Assembly: GCF_001724715.1 (NCBI RefSeq)
Contig: NZ_MEFG01000031.1
Location: 1 to 32,648, forward strand
Length of the DNA: 32,648 nt
Source of the DNA: Sphingomonas sp. SCN 67-18
Lineage (GTDB): Bacteria; Pseudomonadota; Alphaproteobacteria; Sphingomonadales; Sphingomonadaceae
Direction: 5' to 3'
The translations under genes were made by a program, and so were the position numbers. Each line of letters opens with the position of its first letter. Position 1 is the first letter of the stretch. This document shows, one piece after another, positions 16,994 through 25,383 of the stretch. The notes beneath the pieces were generated by a model that saw nothing but the letters and a program-made list of their open reading frames with translations, had not been told where the DNA came from and made no database searches.

Positions 16994-17790
16994 AACCGCT
17001 CCACCGCGACGACGAACATATAGCCGACGCCCCGCACGGTGCGGATCAGCTCGATGGTGTCGTCGCCGCATAATTTGCGCCGCAGGCGGCTGACCAGCAC
17101 GTCGATGCTGCGGTCCGACGATCCGGCAAGGCGCGCGCGCGACAGTTCCAGCAGCCTTTCCCGCCCGATCACCTGCTGAGGATTGTCGAGCAGGCTGATC
17201 AGCAGGTCATATTCAGCGCCGGACAGGTCGATGATCGCGCCGGAGGGGGCGAACACCTCGCGCCGGCGCAGGTTGACCGTCCAGCCGGCGAAGCGCCGCC
17301 CGTCGGTGGCCGGGGCGGCCGCCCCCGCATCCGATATCTGGGCGCGGCGCAGCGCGGCGCGCACCCGCGCCAGCAATTCGTTCTGCCCGAACGGCTTGGC
17401 GATATAATCGTCCGCCCCCAGTTCCAGCCCGGCCACCCGGTCCGCCTCGTCGCCGCGCGCGCTGATCATGATCAGCGGCAGGCCGCGGTGGGTGGACAGG
17501 CGCAGGTCGCGGCACAGGTCGAACCCGCTGCGGCCGGGCAGCATCACGTCGAGCAGGACCAGGTCGATGTCGCTGCGGTCGAGATGATCCTGCATTTCTA
17601 CATGGTCAGCCGCCGCCAGCACGTGAAAGCCGTTCTTGTGGAGCAGCTGCATCAACAGCGTGCGCATTCCCGGATCGTCGTCGACCACCAGGATCGTCGG
17701 CGCGGCCGGGGCGCGGCCGGGAAAGGACGGCGGAGGCGCGCCAATATTGCGCGCGCCGGACTTCATGTTGCTGGATTGTAGCTGTCGCAT
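16990..17790 (-). CDS. OmpR-family response regulator
   Basis: A DNA-binding response regulator of about 266 residues. The receiver domain has the acidic pocket D37-D39, phosphoacceptor D81 (VLLDVMLPGRSG), S/T in MISAR and K132 in IAKPF. A winged-helix OmpR/PhoB domain follows, with the typical LSGAEYDLL and DVLVSRLRRKL segments and ending VRGVGYMFV. An N-terminal extension of about 30 residues before the receiver is unusual. Starts at 17886, 17790 and 17766 are all in frame; 17790 is chosen because GGGAAA lies upstream, but this is not certain. It forms an operon with the kinase and is divergent from the siderophore receptor at 17906. Confidence 0.92.
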   Translation of the reverse strand: MRQLQSSNMKSGARNIGAPPPSFPGRAPAAPTILVVDDDPGMRTLLMQLLHKNGFHVLAAADHVEMQDHLDRSDIDLVLLDVMLPGRSGFDLCRDLRLSTHRGLPLIMISARGDEADRVAGLELGADDYIAKPFGQNELLARVRAALRRAQISDAGAAAPATDGRRFAGWTVNLRRREVFAPSGAIIDLSGAEYDLLISLLDNPQQVIGRERLLELSRARLAGSSDRSIDVLVSRLRRKLCGDDTIELIRTVRGVGYMFVVAVERF

Positions 17791-17871
17791 ATCAAAATAT
17801 TTCCCGCTCCGCTTTCCGCCTGTCCGCCATTGACGCCCCCGCCTTCGATCGCTCAACGGCGCGTTGCTAAT

Positions 17872-17890
17872 GCGACTGATTATCATTCTA
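17872..17890. promoter_or_regulatory. Fur-box-like site before the siderophore receptor
   Basis: The stretch GCGACTGATTATCATTCTA matches the 19-base E. coli Fur consensus at 13 positions by my count. It ends 15 bases before the GTG start of a catechol-siderophore-type receptor. Iron repression is therefore likely. Alphaproteobacterial iron regulators can have different sites, so the binding protein is not certain. Confidence 0.5.
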
Positions 17891-17905
17891 AGGGGGTAAC
17901 AACCA

Positions 17906-20122
17906 GTGTCCTATCGCAGCCAGGTCGATTCTTCGCAACTTTCCGCCGCAACGGCGACCCAGCGGCGGGTGACGCCGGCATTGCTGGCGCTCAGCTGCAT
18001 CGGCTTCGTCGCATCGGCGGGGTCTGCGACCGCGCAGGATGCGGCGGCGGAGGAAGGGCAGGGCAATCGCCTTGGCGGCGTCACCGTCACCGATACGGCC
18101 ATCGACGAGAGCTATAACCGCACCGATTCTGCATCGCCCAAGCTGATGGCGCCGTTGCTCGACACGCCGCGCAGCGTGACCGTGATCTCGCGCGAGCTGA
18201 TCGAGAATCGCGGGCTGGTGTCGCTGACCGACGTGCTGCGCGTCACCCCGGGCGTGACGCTGGGCGCTGGCGAGGGCGGCACCCCGGTGGGCGACCGCGC
18301 CTTCGTGCGCGGTTATGAGGCGAGCACCGACATCCAGATCGACGGGCTGCGCGACGTGGCGCGTTTCTCGCACGAGATCTTCAACCTCGAAAGCGTCGAG
18401 CTGATCAAGGGCGCGGGCGGCGCGCTGGCCGGGCGCGGTTCCACCGGCGGCAGCATCAACCTGGTGACCAAGACGCCCAAGGCGGGCGATTTCATCGCCG
18501 TCGCCGGCACGGTCGGCACTGACGAGACCAAGCGGCTGACCGCCGACATCAACCAGCAACTGTCCGATTCCATCGCCGTGCGGGTCAACCTGATGGGCCA
18601 TGACGCCGATGTGGCCGGCCGCGACGTGTCCAAGGTCAGCCGCTGGGGCATCGCGCCGTCGATCATCTTCGGGCTGGGCGGCCCGACCCGCGCGACGGCC
18701 AGCTACCTGCATCTCGCGACCGACGACCTGCCCGATTTCGGCCTGCCGTTCAACGCCAGCGGCTCGCTCGTCACCCCGCCCAAGGTGCGGCGCGAGAATT
18801 TCTACGGCTTCGCCAATCGCGATTTCCGCAAGACGGTGGCCGATGTCGGCACCTTGTGGCTGGAACAGGACCTGGGCACGCAGATCACCCTGCGCAACGC
18901 CACCCGCGTGGTGCGCACCACCAACGAATATATCCTGACCCGGCCGAGCTTCACCGGCACCAACACCGCCAGCGTGAACCGCGACCTGCGCAGTTCCAAC
19001 CGGCTGGCCAAGGGCATTTTGAACCAGACCGACCTGCGCGGCCGGTTCAACACCGGGGGCATCGAGCATGCCTTCATCGGCGGCGTGGAATATAGCAAGG
19101 AGCGCATCTACGCGCGCACCGCCTGGACGGAAGTGGCCGGCCAGCCCGCCTATCCGACGCCGCTGCTGAACCCGGATCCCTATTCCCAGTTCCGCGCGCT
19201 GCAGAAGGTGCCGCCGGCGGTTGCCGCCGATCCCACCCGCTTCGTCACCAAGGCCGCTTTCCTGTTCGACACGATCAGCCTGTCCAACCAGCTCGATATC
19301 AACCTCGGCCTGCGTTACGACGATTATAAGGCGACCTCGTCGGGCGGCGCGACGGCGCACAGCAAATTCTGGAACTATCAGGCCGGCGTCGTCTACAAGC
19401 CGGTCGAATATGGCAGCATCTATGCCAGCTTCTCGACCTCGTCCAACCCGTCCGGCGAGACCGAGGGCCAGTCCGGCGGCGCTGACGGCGCGGCGGGCGG
19501 CGGCGTGGGCGGCGGCCGCGCCAATCTCGATCCGGAACGCGCCAAAAGCTACGAACTTGGCACCAAATGGGACCTGTTCGACCAGCAGCTGTCCCTGACC
19601 GCCGCGATCTTCCGCACGGAAAAGACCAATGCCCGCGCCAACGATCCGGTTAGCGGCACCATCCAGCTCATCGGCCACAACCGCGTCCAGGGCTTCGAGA
19701 TCAGCGCCACCGGCAACATCACCCCGGCATGGGATATCGTGGCGGGCTATACCTATCTCGATGCCAAGCTGATCGACGACGCGCAGGCGCCGGCCACCAG
19801 CAACAACGGCAATGTGCTGAAATTCGTCGCCCCGCACAGCTTCAGCATCTGGACCACCTATGACGTCACGCCGGATTTCAACCTGGGCGGGGGCGTCAAC
19901 TATGTCGGGCGGCGTTTTGTGAACGACGACAACACGCTCAGGTTCAACCCTTATGCGCGGTTCGACCTGACGGCCAGCTACAAGGTCAGCGACAATCTGG
20001 ATCTGCGCCTCAACATCCAGAACCTGACCGACAAGACCATCTTCGATGCGTCGCATGTCGGCCTGTTCGCGGTCGTCGCGCCGGGGCGGTCCGCGCTGTT
20101 CAGCGCCAGCCTGCGCTATTGA
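17906..20122 (+). CDS. TonB-dependent siderophore receptor (Fiu-like, catecholate type)
   Basis: A 738-residue outer-membrane receptor. A long N-region leads into a signal peptide ending SATAQDA. The plug has LLDTPRSVTVISRELIENRG, VTPGVTLGAGEGGTPVGDRAFVRGYEA and VELIKGAGGALAGRGSTGGSINLVTK, the pattern of Fiu/FhuE-type siderophore receptors. The barrel ends in a C-terminal aromatic strand (FSASLRY). A Gly-rich loop (GGADGAAGGGVGGGR) lies near residues 525-540. The start is GTG with AGGGGG nine bases upstream. The Fur-like site just before it fits uptake of a ferric catecholate. The two-component pair lies divergently next to it. Confidence 0.92.
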   Translation: MSYRSQVDSSQLSAATATQRRVTPALLALSCIGFVASAGSATAQDAAAEEGQGNRLGGVTVTDTAIDESYNRTDSASPKLMAPLLDTPRSVTVISRELIENRGLVSLTDVLRVTPGVTLGAGEGGTPVGDRAFVRGYEASTDIQIDGLRDVARFSHEIFNLESVELIKGAGGALAGRGSTGGSINLVTKTPKAGDFIAVAGTVGTDETKRLTADINQQLSDSIAVRVNLMGHDADVAGRDVSKVSRWGIAPSIIFGLGGPTRATASYLHLATDDLPDFGLPFNASGSLVTPPKVRRENFYGFANRDFRKTVADVGTLWLEQDLGTQITLRNATRVVRTTNEYILTRPSFTGTNTASVNRDLRSSNRLAKGILNQTDLRGRFNTGGIEHAFIGGVEYSKERIYARTAWTEVAGQPAYPTPLLNPDPYSQFRALQKVPPAVAADPTRFVTKAAFLFDTISLSNQLDINLGLRYDDYKATSSGGATAHSKFWNYQAGVVYKPVEYGSIYASFSTSSNPSGETEGQSGGADGAAGGGVGGGRANLDPERAKSYELGTKWDLFDQQLSLTAAIFRTEKTNARANDPVSGTIQLIGHNRVQGFEISATGNITPAWDIVAGYTYLDAKLIDDAQAPATSNNGNVLKFVAPHSFSIWTTYDVTPDFNLGGGVNYVGRRFVNDDNTLRFNPYARFDLTASYKVSDNLDLRLNIQNLTDKTIFDASHVGLFAVVAPGRSALFSASLRY

Positions 20123-20130
20123 TAAGGGGA

Positions 20131-20158
20131 GCGGGGGCCGCCGCCGGGCGGTCCCCGC
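20131..20158. terminator. Bidirectional terminator hairpin
   Basis: GCGGGGGCCGCC pairs with GGCGGTCCCCGC (one G-U pair) around a GCCG loop, between two convergent receptor genes. There is no strong T-run on either side, but the stem is 12 pairs long and very GC-rich. Confidence 0.6.
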
Positions 20159-20169
20159 AATGGCCCGGA

Positions 20170-22236
20170 TCAAAGGTCCTTGCGCAGCCGGATGAGGAAG
20201 AATGGGTCCATCACCGCGTTGCGCCGTTCCGTGCCGATCACCTGCCCGGTGCTGCGCGGCCCGTCGAACAGCGTCCGGTCGCGCCCGCGTGAGCGGAAGG
20301 CGATATTCTCGAACAGGAAGAGCAGCGACGTGCCCGGCTTCACCGTCCAGTTCCACGAAACCTTCATCAGCGGGTCGGTGGAGGCGTGGTCGACCCGCAC
20401 CTCGTTGATCCGGTACGACGTCTCGCGGTAGCCGGCATAGAAATCGGCGGTGATCACGGAACGGAGCTGCGGCAGTTCCTTGATGACGGTCAGGTCGCCC
20501 TGGAACGGCCGCTGATAGGAGATGCGGCGGCGCTCCAGCGTCACCGGGTCAGTCACGCGCGAGCGCCGGGCCGTGGCGTTGAAGCGGATCAGCGTGCCGT
20601 TCAGCCCCAGCCTGTCGAGGGGAACGGTGCCGGACAGCTTGGCTTCCTGGCGGATGCCGCTGCCGATATTGCCGGGCGCGTCGAACCGGTCCTCGATCGG
20701 CACCAGATCGATGACGTCGCTCAATTCCGAATGGCTGAGCGTCAGGGTGAGCGCGCCCCGCCCCCAGAAGCGCCGCTCTATCGCGGATTCGAACAGCCAG
20801 GACTGTTCCGGGGTAAGATCGGGGTTGCCGGCATTCACCGTGCCGGTGTCCAGCGAGGCGCTGCTGGCGAAATCCTCGAAATCCAGCTGGCTGACGATGC
20901 GTTCCGCGCGCAGCCGCACCTCCCAGTTCAGCGCGGGCGCGAAGGTGAGGTTCAGCCGCGGTTTCAGGAAGTCGAGCGAGCGCGAACGGTCGGCATCGCC
21001 TTCCACCGCTATGGTCGACGTCTCGAAACCAAGCGCCGCTTCCAGCGTGGCGCCCTTGCCCATCTGCAGGCGGACCGCCGCCTCGGCATCGATCCGCTTT
21101 TCCTCGACCCGGATATTGGCGGAGGGAAGCGGCACCGGCACGCCCCCGCGCACCAGGCTGCTCTCCGCGTCGAGGAAGTTGAAGGTCCGCTCGATCCGGC
21201 CGTCGATGGTCAGCGTTTCGGTGGGCAGGTAGCTGCCCGACGTGCGGACGATCGATTCGCCGGAAAGCGCCTTCTGGTTGGAGATCTGGTGCACGCCGGT
21301 GCCGGTCGAGGTCGATACCGTCCGGTCGCGCTCGCGGCTTTCCAGCGCCATCAGCCGCAGCGTCAGGCGCGATGACATGGTCCGCTCATATTCGGCGCTG
21401 ACCGCGCCCTCGTCGCTCGAAAAATCGGTGGCGACGATCTCGTCTATCGCCGCGCCGTTGCGATCGTGGAGATTGGATATGTCGTCGCGGTCCTGCCGGT
21501 CGCGCTCGCCGCTGAGGCTCAGGCGGAGGAAATCCGGGCCGGACCGATATTCCGCAGCGCCGTTGCCGCCCACCACGAAACGGTCCCAGTCCGCTTCGAA
21601 ACGGCCCCAGCTTGTCGGCGTCCCGCTGCCGTCGCGGCGCGTCAGCCGGCCGACCCCGGCCACGGTCTGGTCCTTGTCCTGGCGCCAGTGGAGCACGCCC
21701 TCAAGCGACAGGGCGCTGCCGGCGCGCGCGCCCTCTATCCGCGCGATGCGGGCGGGCGGCGTGTCGTCGGTGTAGAATTTGGTCATCAACTCGGCGGCGA
21801 GCGAGGTGGTGGCGCCGCTCCGGCGGATGATGTTAGCGACGATCGACTGGCCCTGCATGTCGATGCCCGGCGCCCCGCCCCGGATGATGTCGATCCGCGC
21901 CACATTGGCCACCGGGATTCGGCGCAATATGTCGTCCAGGTTGAGCGATTTCGTCGAGGGGCGCTGGCCGTCGATCAGGATGTTGCCGCCCGCCCCGGCC
22001 AGGCCGCGCACCGCCGTGTCGCCCTTGTTGTAGGTGAATCCCGGCACCCGGGTGATCATGTCCAGCGCCATGGACGGCTGATATTCCACGAAGAATTCCG
22101 GCGGGTAGGAGATGATGCCGCCGCCCTCGGTGGCGGTCGGCGCCTGCGCGGGCGTGGCATCGTCCTGCGCCATCAGCGCCCCTTCGCCCAGCGCGCCGAA
22201 CGAACAAATCAAGCTGGCGGCGAGACGCCCGTGCAT
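20170..22236 (-). CDS. TonB-dependent receptor, short-plug family (paralogue of 4735-6768)
   Basis: A 688-residue outer-membrane receptor with signal peptide (MHGRLAASLICSFGALGEGALMAQ) and a compact plug: ALDMITRVPGF, VRGLAGAGGNILIDGQRPSTK, IDIIRGGAPGIDMQGQSIVANIIR. The barrel follows and ends in FFLIRLRKDL. The plug shares most residues with the receptor at 4735-6768. The barrel is related too (LEPDRLW/LTPEQSW regions, LPLPSANIRVEEKR against PLPTNHVRVQEKR). The ATG at 22236 is chosen over upstream ATGs because AAGGAG lies seven bases before it. The substrate is unknown. It lies downstream of the 931-residue receptor, separated by a long hairpin. Confidence 0.91.
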   Translation of the reverse strand: MHGRLAASLICSFGALGEGALMAQDDATPAQAPTATEGGGIISYPPEFFVEYQPSMALDMITRVPGFTYNKGDTAVRGLAGAGGNILIDGQRPSTKSLNLDDILRRIPVANVARIDIIRGGAPGIDMQGQSIVANIIRRSGATTSLAAELMTKFYTDDTPPARIARIEGARAGSALSLEGVLHWRQDKDQTVAGVGRLTRRDGSGTPTSWGRFEADWDRFVVGGNGAAEYRSGPDFLRLSLSGERDRQDRDDISNLHDRNGAAIDEIVATDFSSDEGAVSAEYERTMSSRLTLRLMALESRERDRTVSTSTGTGVHQISNQKALSGESIVRTSGSYLPTETLTIDGRIERTFNFLDAESSLVRGGVPVPLPSANIRVEEKRIDAEAAVRLQMGKGATLEAALGFETSTIAVEGDADRSRSLDFLKPRLNLTFAPALNWEVRLRAERIVSQLDFEDFASSASLDTGTVNAGNPDLTPEQSWLFESAIERRFWGRGALTLTLSHSELSDVIDLVPIEDRFDAPGNIGSGIRQEAKLSGTVPLDRLGLNGTLIRFNATARRSRVTDPVTLERRRISYQRPFQGDLTVIKELPQLRSVITADFYAGYRETSYRINEVRVDHASTDPLMKVSWNWTVKPGTSLLFLFENIAFRSRGRDRTLFDGPRSTGQVIGTERRNAVMDPFFLIRLRKDL

Positions 22237-22336
22237 CGCTTTCTCCTTAGGACAGGAGCGAAAGCTTATGAGCGAAAAACCGGAGCGCAATATTTTAGTC
22301 GGGCAATCACCGCGTCGCGACTGGCCCCGCGACAAA

Positions 22337-22401
22337 GTCCCGATGGCTCATGGTCCGGTCCCTGAAAGCAATATTCAAGTCAGGCCATGCGCCATCGGGG
22401 C
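22337..22401. other. Long imperfect inverted repeat between two receptor genes
   Basis: CCCGATGGC at 22339 pairs with GCCATCGGG ending at 22399. Inside it, past one T-C mismatch, C-ATGG pairs with CCAT-G, and after a seven-base bulge CCTGA pairs with TCAGG around a 14-base loop (22366-22379). That gives 19 Watson-Crick pairs. It begins about a dozen bases after the stop of the 931-residue receptor and about 100 bases before the start of the next gene. No T-run follows on the minus strand. It could be a terminator, an RNA-processing site or a leader element for the downstream receptor. Confidence 0.6.
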
Positions 22402-22413
22402 ATGATTTCAACC

Positions 22414-25209
22414 TTATAGGCCGGTACCGCCGATCTTATAGGTCAGCTGCAGGAACATGCTGCGCCCGACGCTGTCGAACCAGCTGGTATTATAATAGGG
22501 ATAGCTGGACCAGGTCGGGTCCTTCACCGGCATCTTGTCCGCCAGGTTCTTCACCGTCAGCGAGCCGCGCAGATAATCGTTGAAGTCATATTGCAGCGTG
22601 GCGTTGAACAGATAGCTGGCCTTGATGAAGGCATCCTCGTCGAAATTGGGCAGCTTGCCCAGGCGGGTGCCCGATACGGTCAGCTGCACCGCATCCGCTT
22701 TCCAGGTGATGCTGGCGTTGGACTTGTCGCGCGGCAGATAATAGCCGCTGTCCGCCGCCAGCTTGTTCTCCACCGGATCGCCTGGATATTGCTGGAAGCT
22801 GTGCTTGAACACATGGCTGTGGGCGACAGACAGGGTGAAATTGCCAATGCCGGTGGGCAGCGTGCCGCGGAAGGCGATGTCGATACCGCTGGTCCTTTCG
22901 CGCGCGATGTTGATCGGGTTGACCGCCATCGACGCGATATCGCCCTCCACGCCGTTGCGGACGAAGCGGGTGATGCGGGCAAAGGCTTCCCGGCAGGTCT
23001 GCGAATTCGGATCGAGCACCGTCGTGCCGCCTTCTTCGGTCGGCCGGCAATCGGCTTCGTCGCGCGCGATCTGGTCAACGCTGAGATCGTCGACCTGATT
23101 GTCGAGCCTGACCCGGAAATAATCGACCGACAGGCTCAGCCTCGGCGCGGGGGAAAAGACCACGCCCGCGGTCAGCGTCTTGCCGGTCTCGGCCTTCAGC
23201 GCGCGGTTTCCGGTGCGGTTGGCGACGATGCCGATTTCATAATCGCCGCAATCGCTGAACGAGGCGTCCGGGTCGTCCTGGCGGCACATATAATAGTCGG
23301 TCACGTCGCGCTCGACATTGCCCGGACCGGTGAAGACATAGTGCAGGTCCGGTGCGCGGAAGGCCGTGCCATAGGCCGCGCGCAGCAGCAGGCTGGTCAT
23401 CGGGCGGATCTCCACCCCGCCGCTATAGGTGAACTTGTCCACCGTGCGGCCGGCGAAGCGGAACGTATCGTAGCGGCCCGCGCCCGAAAGGCTGATGAAA
23501 TCGAGCAGCGGCACGCGGACTTCGCCGCCGACCGCGCCGTGGCTGCGCTTGCCGACGCCGTCGCTGTCCTTCCAGCTGAAATAATAGTCGGTGAGCGCCA
23601 GCGGGTCGGGGTTCAGATTATAACCCTGCTTGCCATATTCCGCGACCACCGCGACGCCGACGGGACCGGCCGGAAGCTGGAACAGCTCGCCATTGGTCAG
23701 CGTCACCTGCGCGTTGCTGGTCCAGCTGACCGGATGATAGATGGTGTCGGCCGAAATGCTGTCATATTCGGCACGGGTCAGAGCGCGGTAGAAGGTGGCG
23801 GGATCGGCGTTGAAGATCGGATAGCCGCTATCCTCGTCGATGCCGAGCTGTTCGCCCAGATAGAGGGCCTGCGCCTTGCTGTTGATGATCTGCGGCCAGC
23901 GCACGACCGATTTGTAGCGGCTGTAGTTGAACGACGCCTCGTAATTCCAGCTCTTGCCGAAATTGCCGCGGATGCCTGGCGTGATGCTGTAGGTGGTCTG
24001 CTTGCTGCGCTGCATCTGCAGCCCGCCGGTCTCCTCCGGCGTGAACAGGCGGGACCAGTCGTCCACATCGCCGATGAACGCGTTGTAGAAGCTGTTGTCC
24101 GAACTGCTGGACGTTTGTTCGAACGCCCATGCGGTGACGTCGTACATCAGCTTCACTTTGCTGATGCCGAGCTGGAAATCGGCAAACAGGGTGGCGTTGT
24201 CCGACAGTTCGTAGGAGGCGGTGCCGAAGCTGTTGAAGCCCTTGCGGCTCGAGATGATCGTGCCGTAGCCGATCGAGGTCTTGCTGCCGCAATAATAGCC
24301 GGGGCCGTAATCGTCGAGTTCGGGGTCGAAATCGCCGTAGCGCGGGCGCGAGGCGTACATCAGCGACCCGCCGTCCAGGTTGGACAGCCCGGCGCAGGTG
24401 GCGGCGCCCGGATCGATATAGGTGTCGCTGTCGATATTGTAGCGCAGGAAGGTGCGCCGGGCGATCGCGGTGCGGGCGACCGGGCTGTCGTCCGTGCTGT
24501 CCTGGATGCGGCGGTCATAGGCCCAGAGCGGGCGCTGATCGAGATATTCGATGCCGCCGGCGATGTTGAACCGCTCGGTGGACCAGCCGCCCGTGGCGGT
24601 GAAGCGGTGAGACATGCCGCCGCCATGCTCCGTGCGGCCATGCCGGTAATCGAGCGTGATGCCGTCCAGCTTTTCCTTCATCTTGAAGTTGACCACGCCG
24701 GCGATGGCGTCCGACCCGTAAATGGCCGATGCGGCGCCGCTCAATATCTCCACCCGGTCGATCAGGCTGACCGGGATATTGGAAATGTCGGTGAAATTGC
24801 TCCGCCCGATATAGGGCAGCGGGAAATCCGCGATGCGGCGGCCGTTGATCAGCACCAGCGTGTGGTTGGGGCCAAGGCCGCGCAGGTCCACCTGCTGCGC
24901 GCCGGGCGTGAAGTCCGCGCTGCTGCCGGATTGCGGGCTTTGCGTTTCGCCGCTGTTCTGGGTCATCGCGGCCAGCAGGTCGGGGACGCTGGTATAGCCG
25001 TTGGCGCGGATCATGTTCGAATCCACCGTGGTGACGGCGGACGGGCCTTCGTCGCGGATCGTCGGGATGCGGGAGCCGGTGACGATGATCTCGGGTGCGT
25101 CCGCCTGCTCGCCCTGCGTGTCCTGCGCCCAGGCCGGGGTCGCCAGCGCGGGGATGCAGCAGCCCACGCCCAGCATGATCCGAAACGCGCGGCGTCGAAT
25201 ATTATTCAT
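22414..25209 (-). CDS. Large TonB-dependent receptor divergent from the cyanophycinase fusion
   Basis: A 931-residue outer-membrane receptor. The signal peptide (GVGCCIPALATPAWAQ) is followed by PEIIVTGSRIP, which contains a TonB-box-like strand. The plug has VDLRGLGPNHTLVLINGRR and VEILSGAASAIYGSDAIAGVVNFKM, typical of the large sphingomonad and xanthomonad receptors of unknown specificity. The barrel holds several cysteine pairs (for example MCRQDDPDASFSDCGD). The ATG at 25209 has GAGAGGGG upstream and is preferred to the one at 25272. It is divergent from the exported cyanophycinase/isoaspartyl peptidase gene, across an AT-rich region with two dyads. I infer a shared substrate, perhaps beta-aspartyl peptides or free products. 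Confidence 0.92.
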   Translation of the reverse strand: MNNIRRRAFRIMLGVGCCIPALATPAWAQDTQGEQADAPEIIVTGSRIPTIRDEGPSAVTTVDSNMIRANGYTSVPDLLAAMTQNSGETQSPQSGSSADFTPGAQQVDLRGLGPNHTLVLINGRRIADFPLPYIGRSNFTDISNIPVSLIDRVEILSGAASAIYGSDAIAGVVNFKMKEKLDGITLDYRHGRTEHGGGMSHRFTATGGWSTERFNIAGGIEYLDQRPLWAYDRRIQDSTDDSPVARTAIARRTFLRYNIDSDTYIDPGAATCAGLSNLDGGSLMYASRPRYGDFDPELDDYGPGYYCGSKTSIGYGTIISSRKGFNSFGTASYELSDNATLFADFQLGISKVKLMYDVTAWAFEQTSSSSDNSFYNAFIGDVDDWSRLFTPEETGGLQMQRSKQTTYSITPGIRGNFGKSWNYEASFNYSRYKSVVRWPQIINSKAQALYLGEQLGIDEDSGYPIFNADPATFYRALTRAEYDSISADTIYHPVSWTSNAQVTLTNGELFQLPAGPVGVAVVAEYGKQGYNLNPDPLALTDYYFSWKDSDGVGKRSHGAVGGEVRVPLLDFISLSGAGRYDTFRFAGRTVDKFTYSGGVEIRPMTSLLLRAAYGTAFRAPDLHYVFTGPGNVERDVTDYYMCRQDDPDASFSDCGDYEIGIVANRTGNRALKAETGKTLTAGVVFSPAPRLSLSVDYFRVRLDNQVDDLSVDQIARDEADCRPTEEGGTTVLDPNSQTCREAFARITRFVRNGVEGDIASMAVNPINIARERTSGIDIAFRGTLPTGIGNFTLSVAHSHVFKHSFQQYPGDPVENKLAADSGYYLPRDKSNASITWKADAVQLTVSGTRLGKLPNFDEDAFIKASYLFNATLQYDFNDYLRGSLTVKNLADKMPVKDPTWSSYPYYNTSWFDSVGRSMFLQLTYKIGGTGL

Positions 25210-25383
25210 CACAAGCCCCTCTCGTCTTTGGAGGGGTGGCGATCCACCCGTCCAGAATTTCCCCACCAACAACGGGATATTCCCAGAAATGATCGATGAT
25301 TACAATCATTATGCAATTTGGAGAAAGCATATTGTATTTATATGAGGCCAATATGTAACATATAAACATCACATTGTAGCAGG
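25210..25383. promoter_or_regulatory. Divergent promoter region with two dyads (possible AsnC/Lrp operators)
   Basis: An AT-rich gap between the 931-residue receptor and the cyanophycinase fusion. ATGATT-AC-AATCAT at 25296-25309 is a perfect 14-base dyad. CATATTG at 25328 and CAATATG at 25349 form a seven-base inverted repeat with starts 21 bases apart, so two helical turns. AsnC/Lrp proteins often bind spaced AT-rich dyads, and such a regulator is encoded at the end of the plus-strand operon, so control of both directions is plausible. Confidence 0.5.

Noticed and set aside
17888-20356. An 822-residue minus-strand open frame opposite the siderophore receptor
   Set aside because: Antisense of a clear Fiu-like receptor, and it also spans the terminator hairpin and the convergent gene. 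Composition is typical of a shadow frame.
22591-25299. A 902-residue plus-strand open frame opposite the large receptor
   Set aside because: It is the exact antisense of a well-supported receptor gene. High GC at third positions removes stop codons on the opposite strand, and the translation has no recognisable domain.
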